Assembly (NCBI RefSeq): GCF_022965805.1
Contig: NC_133105.1
Coordinates: forward strand, 33,180,867 to 33,244,866
Length of the DNA stretch: 64,000 nucleotides
Direction: 5' to 3'
From: Primulina eburnea
Lineage: Eukaryota; Streptophyta; Magnoliopsida; Lamiales; Gesneriaceae
Under the pieces are notes generated by a model that saw nothing but the letters and a program-made list of their open reading frames with translations, was not told where the DNA came from and did not search any database. The position numbers and the translations under genes were made by a program. This document shows positions 1-11,243 of this stretch, piece after piece (position 1 is the stretch's first letter; every line of letters begins with the position of its first letter).

Positions 1-1067
1 TTGTGTTGTATGATTGTAATAATTATCAATTTATAAAGTGGGCTTGGTTTATGGCCCGTTCCCACCCCATGAGATGTATCCCTATGTGCCATGGATATTT
101 AATTGTAAATATTAGAATAGGGGAAGATCAAGATTGGAAGATGGTGGCCTTGGTGATTATGAAGATCGAAGACATGTAATATTGGATGCTAATGTAATAA
201 TTTAGTTGCATTGCATCCCTGCATTTACCCTAGGATTGGACCTAGGCCCGTGTTTGGCTCACACGGGCCATTAGTTTTGGGGCGATTGATCATCCTTGTA
301 CTGTTTTCTATTTATAATATATGCATGATATGTTATAAATAATGAGTATGTGCGTTATTATTATTATAATAACAAAGTTGCATGAATCCGGCAAACATAC
401 GATCAAACATGGCGAGCTTTTAAAATAAAATTAATGATGAGACCTTTCAAAATTAAAAACCCTCATTTTGAATAAGATTCAAAATTAATATCAAGTCCGA
501 AAAGGGGAATTATAAATTTGTTTATAATTTCCTTGTCTTCCATCGACAATGGATGCATGATGAACGCTACCCGTACTCGGGGCTCGGCTCATATTATTGA
601 GGGGGCCCTGGGTGCCGGAAAGCTGTGACATCCATTGACATGGTGATGTGAACTACGTGGAACTCCCATGATTTCGGCTCATATTATTGAGGGAACTCAT
701 GGCGACCGTCCATTAAGGTTCAATATCGATGGGTTAGGCTTGACACGTAAAGATGAACGACGTCATATTATTGGGTCCTAATCAAACGTGAGACAAAAGA
801 ATACGTAGAGGGTTGCATGGCGATGCAATTGGAAACTACCTTTTAGGAGTTGTGATGGCCGATATTATTCGGGATCACAATTCGCTAATTGGACCTTACG
901 TACCTACTGAGGAAAGTGTTTCCCGTTTTCACTAGAGGGTAGTGAAAATGTCAAAACAGTGGGAGCGATAATTTATAAAGTAAAAGTCCAAACTTTATAT
1001 CTTATTAAATATTTTAAAATAGTCATTAACATTTATCTGTTTTACTTTTCAGTACAAATCTTTGACA
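1..1067 (+). other. Copia-1 untranslated leader
   Basis: This is non-coding sequence between the missing 5' LTR and gag. It contains a motif with the core catattatt at about 589, 680, 764 and 861, which recurs in the same order in the Copia-2 leader. Just before gag, at 1027-1052, a pyrimidine-rich stretch ending in ttttcag looks like a 3' splice acceptor and is conserved in Copia-2. An open frame at 959-1198 overlaps the start of gag in another frame and shows no family resemblance, so I do not call it a gene. Confidence 0.8.
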
Positions 1068-4000
1068 ATGTCATCAATTCGCAACCCGTTTTCCGTAATT
1101 CTCGAAAAACACATTCTAACCGGACCAAACTATATCACTTGGCTAAGAAATTTAAAGATTGTCCTAAACTCGGAGAAGATCGCGTATACACTGACTGAGG
1201 CGCCCCCTGCTGAGGCTCCTATAGGCTGCACTCCTGAGGAATTGCAGACCTACAAGGAATGGTGTGACCATGACTTGAAGGCGAAGTGTTATATGCAGGC
1301 TTCAATGAACGATGAGCTGCAAAGGCGATTCGAGGATGCAAAGAATGCTGCTGACATTCATATGAACCTCAAGGAGCTCTTCGGAGAGCAGACTCGGCCT
1401 TTGAGGCATGCCACAGTAAAGGAGCTCATCACTTTACGCATGCGAGATGGGACTTCAGTCCATGAGCATGGCCTAAAGTTGATTGGGCTCGTGGACAAGC
1501 TCGTAGGCATGGATTTGGTGTTGCCTTCGGAGTTGACCACTGATGTGTTGCTGCTGTCGCTGCCTAGCTCTTTCGATCCTTTCGTTGTGAACTTCAATAT
1601 GAACAAGCTCGAGCCCAGCCTTGAAGAGTTGGTGAACATGCTTGTGACCTTTGAGTCCACAATCAAAAAGGAGAAGCAGGTTCTTTATGTGGGCTCTTCA
1701 TCTGGCACGAAGACCGGTCCACATGGGAAGGGAAAGAAGCGTTCTTTCCAGCGCCCCAAGAAGAGCGAGCCCTTGAAGAGGCAGACTCCGAGTCCCTTAG
1801 TGGCAGCCGCGCCAGCAAAGGCTGAGAAGACTGTTGACATCTGTCACCACTGCAAGAAGCCTGGACATTGGAGGCGTAACTGCAGGGAATATCTTGCGCA
1901 GAAGGGTTCTGCCAAAGGTATGTTCTATATTGAAGTTAACATCTCGATTAACTCTACTTCTTGGGTATTGGATACCGGCTGTGGCTCACATCTCTGTAAT
2001 GATTTGCAGGTGATGGGAAGAAGTAGGAGGCTCCGAGAGGGTGAGACCTTCTTGAGGATGGGCAATGGGGCAAGAGTTGCTGCCAAGGCCATTGGAGATG
2101 TTTATTTAATATTGAACAATGATTTTAAGCTTATTTTGAGAGATGTTTTGTATGTACCAGACTTGGTTAAAAACATTATTTCCATTTCGATGCTTGATAT
2201 TGATGGATTTTCTTGTTTATTTTGCAAAGGTGTTTGCAATATTTATAAGAATGAATGTTTAGTTGGTACGGGTGAACTTGAAAACAATCTCTATACCTTA
2301 AAATTGAAAGATATTCCACTTAACAATGTCCAAGCAATAACAACAACAAATAAGCGCAAACAAGATACTCTTAATTCGGCACAACTATGGCATGCTCGAT
2401 TAGGTCATATTTCCCTAAGAAGGATGAACAAGCTAGTGGGAGTTGGCATGTTTGATATGTCCGATATTAATGCTCTCACGACTTGTGAATCCTGTCTAAA
2501 AGGAAAGATGACCAAAATTCCCTTTAAGGGCCATGCGGAGCGAGCCAAAGGGTTATTGGATTTGATCCATACCGATGTGTGCGGTCCGCTTAGCATCACC
2601 ACTAAGCATGGACATGCCTACTTCATCACCTTTACCGATGACCATTCGAGGTATGGGTATGTGTATTTGATGAAATACAAGTCTGAAGCCTTTGAAAGGT
2701 TCAAAGAATTCAGAAGTGAAGTAGAGAAGCAATTGGGACGAAGCATCAAGACACTTCGATCGGATCGAGGTGGTGAGTACTTGAGTGCTGAGTTCCAAGA
2801 GTATCTTAAAGAGAATGGGATTCTCTCGCAGTGGACTCCGCCCGCTACACCGCAGTTGAATGGTGTTTCGGAGCGTCGTAACCGGACTTTGATGGACATG
2901 GTTCGGTCTATGATGGGGTTCACAGAATTGCCGCCATCCTTTTGGGGATATGCGCTTGAAACAGCGGCACTGTTGTTGAACAATGTCCATACAAAGGCAG
3001 TTGACAAGACTCCATATGAGATATGGATGGGTAAGCCTCCCAAGTATTCTTATCTTAGAATATGGGGGTGTCCTGCTTATGTGAAGCAGACAGTGGGAGA
3101 TAAATTGGATAGTCGATCCATTTTATGCTACTTTGTGGGATATCCAAGGAACTCCATTGGATATTATTTCTATCATCCCCAAGAGACAAAGGTGTTTGTT
3201 TCTAGGAACGCAACCTTTTTGGAAAAGGAATTTCTATTGGATAAAAAAGGCGAGATGATAGAACTCGAAGAGGTTCGAGAGACACCTACAGTTGTAGAAC
3301 CCACACCCAATAAGCTGAGTGAAGAGATACAAGCTCCTAGGAGATCCGAGAGGGTCTCAAGACCACCTGTGAGGTATGGTCTGCTTCTTGAAGAGGGCCA
3401 TGATGAGCCTAATCTTGGATGTGATCCAAGGACCTTCAAGGAAGCATTATCGGATGCCGATTCATCCAAATGGCTTGAAGCAATGGAATCTGAGATGAAT
3501 TCCATGCATTCGAACCAAGTGTGGAATCTTGTGGATCCACCTGAGGGAACTGTTCCCATAGGGTGTAAATGGATTTACAAGAGGAAACTTGGGGCGGATG
3601 GGAAGGTATTGACCTTCAAGGCGCGATTGGTAGCAAAAGGGTATACTCAAAGGCAAGGTGTTGACTATGAGGAAACTTTTTCTCCAGTTGCGATGTTCAA
3701 GTCCATTAGGATTTTGCTAGCCATAGCTGCATGGTATGACTATGAGATATGGCAGATGGATGTCAAGACAGCCTTCCTTAATGGGGATATTAAGGAGGAG
3801 ATTTACATGTCTTAACCTGAAGGGTTTACATCCATCGGAAGTGAGCATATGGTATGCAAACTTCAAAGATCTATTTATGGTCTTAAGCAGGCATCGAGGA
3901 GCTGGAACCTCAGATTCGATAGTACAATCAAAGAGTTTGGTTTTACTAAGAATCCTGAGGAACCCTGTGTGTATAAGAAGGTCAGTGGGAGTGCTGTGAC

Positions 4001-5001
4001 ATTCCTTGTTCTTTATGTTGATGACATTCTGCTCATTGGGAATGATGTAGGAATGTTGCAATCAACAAAGATATGGTTAGCAAGTAAGTTCTCAATGCAG
4101 GACTTGGGTGAAGCATCTTTTGTATTGGGAATACAGATCTATAGAGATAGATCAAAAAGATTGCTTGGTCTCACCCAGTCCACATACATTGATACCATCG
4201 TGAAGCGGTTCTCGATGGATGAGTCCAAGAGAGGACATCTACCAATGTGTCATGGCGTGTCCCTATCCAAGTCTATGTCTCCCAAGACTGATGCAGAGAT
4301 AGCGGCGATGACACGAATTTCCGTATGCTTCAGCTATTGGTAGTATCATGTATGGGATGATATCTACACGTCCTGACGTGGCATTTGCACTAAGTGTAGT
4401 GAGTAGATATCAATCCAACCCTGGTCTTCCACACTGGAAAGCTGTGAAAGACATCCTCAAGTATTTGAGAAGGACCAATAAGTTGTTCTTGGTCTATGGG
4501 GGTGGAGAACTAAAATTGGAAGGCTATACCGACTCTAGCTTCCAAAGCGATGTTGATGACTCGAAGTCAACCTCCGGATTCATATTCATGCTCAATGGTG
4601 GTGCTGTCTCTTGGAAGAGTTCCAAGCAAGACAGTACTGCGGATTCCACCACTGAGGCAGAATACATTGCTGCATCAGCTGCAGCAAAGGAGGCTGTTTG
4701 GATTAGGAATTTCGTCCAAGAGTTGGGCGTCATTCCAAATGGAGTTGCTCCTATCCCGGTGATGTGCGACAACACGGGAGCCATAGCTCAGGCGAAGGAG
4801 CCGAGGTCTCATCAGAAGTCCAAACATGTATTGAGAAAGTACCACATCCTCAGAGAGATCGTGGAACGAGGAGAAGTGTCGATCGACAAAGTCGGCTCCG
4901 CAGATAATGTTGCTGATCCACTAACTAAGCCTTTACCAGGACCATCGTTCGAGAAGCATCGCGAATCAATGGGTCTAAAGTATATAGGTAGTTGGCTCTA
5001 G
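1068..5001 (+). pseudogene. Copia-1 gag-pol polyprotein, one stop and one frameshift
   Basis: A Ty1/Copia polyprotein would supply capsid, protease, integrase and reverse transcriptase/RNase H for particle formation, cDNA synthesis and insertion. Visible in order: gag with a CCHC zinc knuckle (residues 259-272), protease DTG (302-304), the HARLGHIS pre-integrase region, an integrase core with D503, D566 and E602 (the standard 35-residue gap between the last two), reverse transcriptase with YVDD at 4014-4025, and RNase H ending at 5001. I start at ATG 1068 because it matches the Copia-2 start; an upstream TTG at 1062 is in frame but unlikely. Two lesions are seen: CAA to TAA at 3813-3815 in the reverse transcriptase, and one extra T near 4319 before RNase H. 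Lineage within Copia is not resolved. Confidence 0.93.
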
Positions 5002-5015
5002 TGCAAGTGGGAGAT
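5002..5015 (+). other. Copia-1 polypurine tract
   Basis: A purine-rich run (gcaagtgggagat) directly follows the gag-pol stop codon and abuts the 3' LTR start TGTTAGAG. In LTR elements this tract primes plus-strand DNA synthesis. Confidence 0.8.
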
Positions 5016-7087
5016 TGTTAGAGTAGGTGCACGTCGAGCCAAGTGTTGGGCGACTGTTCACAATGAAACTCTTTGTATAAACGATCTTTATTTTAATAAT
5101 ATTTCAATTTATTAATTTGGCGCATCTTTATCTTTATACCCATGCTAGTTGCATAGATAAAGTCCTTGAATATACAAATAGTAGAAAGAATATGAGATGC
5201 TCATATGATGAGTATCATGAAACTCATATTTGGAATACTGTATATTCTAAACCGTTCCTAGTCGATTCAGCCGCCACTAAGAAGGATAAAGGCCGCTCGA
5301 GTTAGAGACTAGTATCTGCGATGTGAGTACCATGTTTCATTGGTAGGGGACATTGTGATGTCCGATCATGCAGATAGGTGCTCCTTGTAGAGTGCACTGA
5401 ACAACCCTCCATAAAAGGACTTTCCAAGTGGTTCTCACTTATCGAGTGGAAAAGTCCTGGTTTATGGTTGTACAGAGTTAGTCCTTATGACCCGGGACAA
5501 CATTGAGACTCTATGTGCTAGCGTTTCACTTTGACTTGTTTACCGACTCTTATGGGGTCATTAGGTGGCAAGGTTGGGTGTTACGGCGAAACATATAGGA
5601 GTCGATGCATTGTAGTCGGGGATTCACCGCTTACCTACGGGTATGGATATCCTATGTGTTTTTCATGTATATGTGGGTTGAAATCTCTGATCAGAGTATG
5701 GTGGTAATTATGAAAGGGGTTTCATAGATTACACCATCGATGCAACCACAACATGACACATAGTATCGATTCATTGACAACTCTCGATAAACCAATAGTT
5801 GTCGAATCGGTCGGGATATATGAGATGAAGGGACCGTACTGTACGCTAACCATAATTGATTGGTTCTTGCAGGCACTATCATGTGATACCTAGGGAATCA
5901 CGTAAGCGATGCTGCTAGACGTTTAACGTGATTGGTTGGGTACTATCAGACTTGAGTTCTGACGTTCTTGTTATCAAGGTGTTGATAAGTAAGAATGGAG
6001 CAATTAGGGTATGCTCGAATAAGGACATGTTTAGTCCGAATCACATTATGATGTGAACCCACGGCTAGTTGTATCAATGAACCATTGAGGGCCACACAAG
6101 TACTTGCTTTGTAAATCCCGAAGAGAAGTAAAATAGTTCAATGTGTTGAACGGCTTGTAAATGTGTTTATGAGCGGAAAAGAAAAATTTAGAAGTATGAC
6201 TTCTATGAGAGAAATATTAATTTTAATTTTTTGGAAGTGTTCCTAAATTAAAATTTGGCCAAGTGAATAATGTGTTTGAAAATTGTGATTTTCATAAACA
6301 TTATTATGGACTAAATTAAATTAATCCAAGTGTTGAATTAATTAAACACTAGTGGACCTAGTAGAGTCCAAATAATTATTTTAATTCAAGTGTTGAATTA
6401 ATTTTATATAATTGGGCCTTGTAGAGCCCAATTGGAAATTATTATTTAAACTAGTGGGCTTGTATAAAATTCAAGCAAAGTAGTATTGGGCTCAAATTGT
6501 TTGAGACAATAATATTAGTCCATGGGCCCTTGTGAAGGGTTTCAAGCCCACATGCAAAGGGGATTAGGGTTTGCATGCTTGGAGTAATAGCCAAAATACT
6601 TTTTAATAAAATATTCAAAAGAAGTGCAACTTTTGAGACAACTTTTGCAACTACCTAGGCTAGTCTCCCACTCCTCCATGCATACCTCTTGGCCGAAAAT
6701 TCACAAGTTTTTACACCAATTTTCTCTCATTTTTCTCTCAAGTTTTGTTCTTCATTTTGGAGACAAAAATTCTTTCTCTTTGAAAAATCCTCAAACTTTT
6801 CTAGTGCAATTTTTGAGGGGGTTTACCTTGTGAGTGGTGGGCCTTATTTTGAAGAAAAGAAAGGTGTTGGAGGCTTGTAGATCTTCAACCTAGAAGAGTC
6901 AAGTTGTTTACAACTTGATTGGAGCCATACATCAACTTTGCTAAGTTGATAGGTATATTTTTCTTACCTCCTATGTATGAATTTTTATTTGTAAATATAG
7001 TGCAAATCAAGGGGGCCGAAAAATGCATGATAAAATCTTAAATTTTGCTTCCGTTGCGCTTATTGCCCCGTAACCGGTCCGCTTTCA
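5016..7087 (+). repeat. Copia-1 3' LTR (2072 bp)
   Basis: The repeat starts TGTTAGAG after the polypurine tract and ends in CTTTCA at the junction with Gypsy-1 integrase. Its start, length and block order match the solo LTR at 22065-24211. More distant blocks are shared with the Copia-2 LTR, for example around 5480-5500, 5815-5840 and 5865-5880. Open frames inside it, such as 5117-5305, begin at TTG and vary like neutral sequence between copies, so they are not genes. An AT-rich part at 6315-6549 holds seven consecutive stem-loops. Confidence 0.92.
6315..6549 (+). repeat. Run of seven stem-loops in Copia-1 LTR
   Basis: Seven short inverted repeats follow one another: about 6315-6343, 6353-6370 (TGGAC / GTCCA), 6381-6403 (TTAATTCAA / TTGAATTAA), 6411-6432 (ATTGGGC / GCCCAAT), 6456-6476 (GCTTG / CAAGC), 6485-6510 (CTCAAA / TTTGAG with outer ATTG / CAAT) and 6524-6549. 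The solo LTR has the same order at 23447-23674. Confidence 0.75.
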
Positions 7088-7894
7088 GGGACGAAGTTGC
7101 TTTTCAGTACAGCTTTTCACCCGCAGACAGATGGCCAGTCTGAGCGAGTGATTCAGGTTTTAGAGGACTTGCTAAGGGCGTGCATAATTGATTTTCAAGG
7201 AACTTGGGAATCTAGAATACCTCTAGTGGAGTTCACATACAACAACAGCTTCCAAGCATCTATTGGTATGGCTCCCTATGAGGCGTTGTACAGGAGAAAG
7301 TGCAGATCACCAGTTCATTGGGATGAAGTTGGTGAGAGGACAGAACTTGGTCCAGAAATAGTTCAGCAGACTGCAGACGTGGTGGTCAAGATTCGTGACA
7401 GAATGAAGACCGCCCAGAGCCGACAGAAGAGCTATGCAGATAAAAGGAGGAGAGATCTCGAGTTTGCCGTAGGAGATCACGTTTTTATCAAGATAGCACC
7501 TATGAAGGGTGTTATGAGATTTGGAAAGAGAGGCAAGTTGAGTCCGAGGTTTATTGGACCGTTTGAAATCTTGGACAGAGTTGGGACGCTAGCTTATCGT
7601 GTAGCCCTTCCGCCGAATCTGGCCGGGGTGCACAATGTGTTCCATGTCTCGATGTTGAGAAAATATTTGGCTAATCCCTCTCATGTGCTGAGTTATGAGC
7701 CGTTACAGTTGACTCCAGACCTGTCTTATGAGGAGAAACCAGTCCAAATCCTAGACAGACAGGAGCGCAGGCTTCGGAACAAAGTGACTAAGCTAGTCAA
7801 AGTTCGGTGGTTAAACCAATCAGTGGAAGAGGCCACTTGGGAGTCAGAGATAGATATGAGACTTCGCTACCCGGAATTGTTCGGTAAGACTTAA
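7088..7894 (+). pseudogene. Gypsy-1 integrase C-terminal part with chromodomain
   Basis: This is the end of a Ty3/Gypsy pol frame, open from the Copia-1 junction to the stop at 7892-7894. It begins inside the integrase core ([19 protein letters not shown], including the third catalytic residue, E), then gives the GPFEILDRVG / HNVFHVSMLRKY region and a chromodomain-like tail (KVRW...EEATWE...MRLRYPELFG). That tail is typical of plant chromoviruses of the Tekay/Del type, where it is thought to guide insertion to heterochromatin. The upstream part of the gene lies beyond Copia-1, outside the window. No stop is seen in this fragment; it is broken only by the Copia insertion. Confidence 0.92.
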
Positions 7895-7910
7895 TTTCGA
7901 GGACGAAATT
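7893..7910 (+). other. Pre-polypurine-tract hairpin, Gypsy-1
   Basis: The inverted repeat AATTTCG-AGGA-CGAAATT overlaps the pol stop codon and lies just upstream of the polypurine tract at about 7917-7930. Equivalent hairpins with different arms occur at the same place in elements A, B, C, D, E and F. Confidence 0.75.
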
Positions 7911-7916
7911 TTTATA

Positions 7917-7930
7917 AGTGGGGGAGGAAC
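7917..7930 (+). other. Gypsy-1 polypurine tract
   Basis: A purine-rich run (agtgggggaggaac) lies immediately before the LTR start TGTAGTG, where plus-strand priming is expected. Confidence 0.8.
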
Positions 7931-9349
7931 TGTAGTGCCCAAATTTAATACACGTATAACCCATGCATTCATTTAATTATTAAATCATTTAAATTAATTT
8001 TAAATGTGTTTTGGCGATGCATGATTTATTTAAATGCATTGTTTTAAATTATTTATGTTTATGTGATGCACGTTAAAATGTCTTTCGAGTCTCATGTTTC
8101 AGGCGATCATTCGAGGCGGGATTGAGGAAAAGACCCGGTGACGATTTTTGGCAATTTTAGATATGGTATTTTATTTTAAGTTGAGTTTGGGGGCATTTTA
8201 AATAATTTAGTGAGTGTTAGCATTTTTGAATCCTAAATTTAATTATTTTGTGAGTTTTGATTTTAGAACTTTTAAAGTCTAATATGGTGTGTTATATTTT
8301 AATTATAGAGTTTTATTTAAAAAGTTGAGTGTGAGTTAGTGTTTTAATTAGTAGACAATTATTTTAGTAAACCAAAAGTTAGTCTTTTAATTAATTAAAA
8401 CACACGCCTCACACACACAAACACACTTTTACACACAGTAATACACGCCTAAACACACACACAACAATTCATTCAAGTTTTATTATTTTTTTTGAGAGAA
8501 AGATTAGGGTTCTTATTCCCCTAGAGTAGCCGCCCCCTTCCCTTCAAATTCCAGCAAGATTTCGGTCAGTTTTATTCAAGAGTAACGGTGCCACGTTCGT
8601 CCCGGATCAACCTCGCTCCTATCTCCGCTTCGGTGTCGCCTTTCGGTAACGTTATCATCAAAAAGGCATGTATACTCTGTTCTTGCTGTGTCGATCAAGT
8701 CATATTATGCGTTGTGTCGATTTTTATGCGTAAAAGTTATGTATGATGATAGTAGTTTGAGCGGATCATGAATCGGATCAATTTCGAAGGAAAATTTTTA
8801 GATCTAAAACTCGTTTTTTTCTGTTCATGTCAAAGCTGCGATTTTTCTGTTCATATTTTGGGAAAACTTTCAACGGCAAAAACGTGTAACTTTTCGATAC
8901 CTTCGATTTCGATACCTTCGATTTGGACAAATATTGAGTGAGTTATGGAATTTTTCGTGGGACTGCTCAAACTGCGTTTCAGAAAAGTTATGATTTTGAT
9001 AATTCTTGAAGTTTCAGTGTTGCAGGCTTCGTTGGAAACTGACGGGCGATCGTTGCTGCGTATAAGCATGCTAGTTTTGAGGTTTGGTGTATTTTTAAGA
9101 TTTTGATGCAAGTTGTTAGGCGTTTGAATGAGTTTAAAGTTGTAGGAAAGGGATTGAGGTTAATTGCATAATTGGTGTTGCGTTGTGTAGTATAGTGGAC
9201 GTCGTATTGTGAGGTGTTTGTATAAGTTTTGATGCAATGTTATGGTGTTCTAAGAAGAGTCCTAAGATGGTAAATTTCGTTCCATTGATGTGCAATTAGG
9301 AGATTAGGCAGGTGCATAAGTTTTCTCGCAGGTTTCGAAGCAACGAGCG

Positions 9350-9600
9350 AACACGGACCCAAACACGGACCCGGGCACGGGGTCCGTGCCTTTGTTATTC
9401 CTTCAGTGTCAATTTTGCGAGACAGCACGGACCCTGACACGGGGTCCGTGCCTTTGCTTCCTTTCAATGTCTTCTTCCAGAGTCTACACGGACCCCCATC
9501 CGGACCCGAGCACGGGGTCCGTGCCCCTTCCGTTTCCCGACACACTCTAGGCAGTATGTACACGGACCCTCCCCCGGACCCAAACACGGGGTCCGTGTAC
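9350..9600 (+). repeat. Four GC-rich palindromic repeats in Gypsy-1 LTR
   Basis: Four units, each with a left arm cacggaccc and a right arm gggtccgtg, lie about 55-70 bp apart at roughly 9352, 9425, 9486 and 9560. The sequence between arms and between units varies. The arms are far more GC-rich than the surrounding LTR. Confidence 0.8.
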
Positions 9601-9921
9601 CCTTGTTTTGGGAAATATTTGTAAGTTCATTTTAAGTTTGATGTTATGGGTTAGTGCAAGGATTATTAAGGGCGTGTCGTGGCAAATCGTAGAAGGTCCT
9701 AAGGTATGATTGAGCTTGAGAGTAAGCATGTGTTTTCTATGTCTAAGCAATGCAAGTTAAGTATGAAATTCACGTTAGTAAGTTGCAGCAACGGCCCCAG
9801 TCGAAGTCCAACGAATCCCTCAACGCCAAGTAAGTATGTTGACGTGCAAGAAAACATTTTTTTTAGTTTTTGAGGTATGCTAAATGTCTTGTGACCAAAT
9901 TATGTTAGGATTGGAAAGCGT

Positions 9922-10033
9922 TAAATTATGAACGGGGACCAATCCGCCCGTTAAATTATGAACGGGTTAGATCGTGGTTGTGAAGCGTTAAATTATGAAC
10001 GTGGATCAACTGGCCTGTTAAATTATGAACAGG
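9922..10033 (+). repeat. Four hairpins sharing one loop in Gypsy-1 LTR
   Basis: The core gttaaattatgaac occurs four times, each flanked by complementary arms: cgtt/aacg, cccgtt/aacggg, cgtt/aacg and cctgtt/aacagg. The loop aaattatg is constant, while the second and fourth copies differ by a paired C-G to T-A change. Confidence 0.75.
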
Positions 10034-10671
10034 GATCTTATGTATGCGGCAGCGGATACGTCCCTGTCAGCCCAGTACTGTGGTATAGTCTGATCAGGCT
10101 CATTTATGTTACGGGTCACTCGCTTTGAAACATCCTCTACGCAAAATGATGAAGTTATGTATGTTAAAGTATGTTCAAGTATGCAGCATGTTTATGAAAA
10201 GTTTAAGTTATGGCACGTCAAAGTATGTATGTACGTATGTTCAAGTTTATTATGCAAGTTCAAGTTCCAAGTATGTATGTCATATTTTCAAGTTGCATGT
10301 GGTTTTATTACGTATTACTCGTTATTTCCAGTTTATACGTGTTGAGTCTTTAGACTCACTAGACTTGATCGATGCAGGTGACTATGTTGAGGAGACAGGA
10401 GGTGATGACCAAGGGGCAGGCTTGGGCTGAGTGGCAGGCTAAACCCGAGGACCGCAAGTTTATGTTTATGCAAATTTTTAAAATACTCTGATGTTTTGAT
10501 TTGAACGTGAGACGTTTTGAGACAGTTTACTTTAGCAAAATTTTATTGGTGACGGATGATGGTGAGATTTATTTTTATGAATGTTGAGTGACGACCGTAT
10601 GAATGTTTTTATTTAAGAAAATTTTTAATTCTTCCGCAAATTTTAAGTAGTGTAGAATACGGTTCGTTACA

Positions 10672-11243
10672 AGGAATAAGACGTACAGCACCTCGATTGG
10701 TAGGGTAGGTGACAGCCAGTGACGTCTTATTCACAACGGGATCCCTAGAGTTCTAGTCGAGTCGAGTCTAGACATGATTAGATTCACATTGCATGATTTT
10801 ATATGAATGACATTCATATCAGCATGTTTCATGTTTAGATTGTTTATATGCATGTTACATGTTTATACTGGGATTTGTTCTCACCGGTTTTCCGGCTGTT
10901 GTTATGTCTGTATGTGTGCATACCAACAGGTGGGGCAGGATCTGGGTCAAGACAGAGATGAGCGATGGACATAGCGTGGTGATCTCGGGCGCAGCAGAGG
11001 AGTAGTGGTTCTTTTGCTAGACTTGTACTACCGTTTGTTTATAGATGGTATTAAACACTAGTTGTAAGAACAAGACTTGTATTTTATGTTTGTCTATTAT
11101 GCTAATGTAATAAAATAGAGACATGTTTTATGCTAGTTAGTAACATTTGATTGAATGTCGAAAAGCAAAAAAATTTGACCCCCGTTTTATGAATAACGAT
11201 CCATTTAATCCCATGAAAAAGAATTAGAGCCCGGGTCCCCACA
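10672..11243 (+). repeat. 3' part of a Gypsy LTR, 5' part displaced by Gypsy-1
   Basis: This is the last 572 bp of an LTR of the A/B/C superfamily, ending GGGTCCCCACA. It keeps the gaataagac ... gtcttattc hairpin (10674-10732) and the ccgg hairpin (10883-10895). Its upstream part should lie left of Gypsy-1, outside the window. Its right end abuts the RNase H frame of element A, with no primer-binding site or gag, so it is best read as a solo LTR or an element end inserted into A. Confidence 0.8.

Larger units (their letters stand above)
1..7087 (+). mobile_element. Copia-1 LTR retrotransposon, 5' truncated by window edge
   Basis: The window opens inside the untranslated leader of a Ty1/Copia element. 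Order of parts is leader, gag-pol, polypurine tract, 3' LTR. Bases from about 36 onwards match the leader of Copia-2 near 49425, which has its 5' LTR in the window, so the missing 5' LTR and primer-binding site should lie to the left. The right end at 7087 abuts an open Gypsy integrase frame, so this element inserted into Gypsy-1. The coding region carries one stop and one frameshift, so the copy is not autonomous. Confidence 0.93.
7931..10671 (+). repeat. Gypsy-1 3' LTR (2741 bp)
   Basis: It starts TGTAGTG after the polypurine tract and ends GTTACA, giving short inverted ends TGTA / TACA. The right neighbour at 10672 is the interior of another LTR, so Gypsy-1 inserted into that LTR. The LTR contains four copies of a cacggaccc ... 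gggtccgtg palindrome at 9350-9600 and four hairpins with an identical loop at 9922-10033. Open frames at 9240-9750 simply read through these repeats. No 5' LTR is available for comparison. Confidence 0.88.

Noticed and set aside
2553..3043. Minus-strand frames of about 140 codons opposite Copia-1 integrase
   Set aside because: They are shadows of the coding strand with no family resemblance.
5117..5305. 62-codon open frame conserved in two Copia LTRs (also 22166-22354)
   Set aside because: It starts at TTG, and the differences between the copies are about six amino-acid-changing to two silent, which is what drifting non-coding sequence gives. Conservation is explained by LTR relationship.
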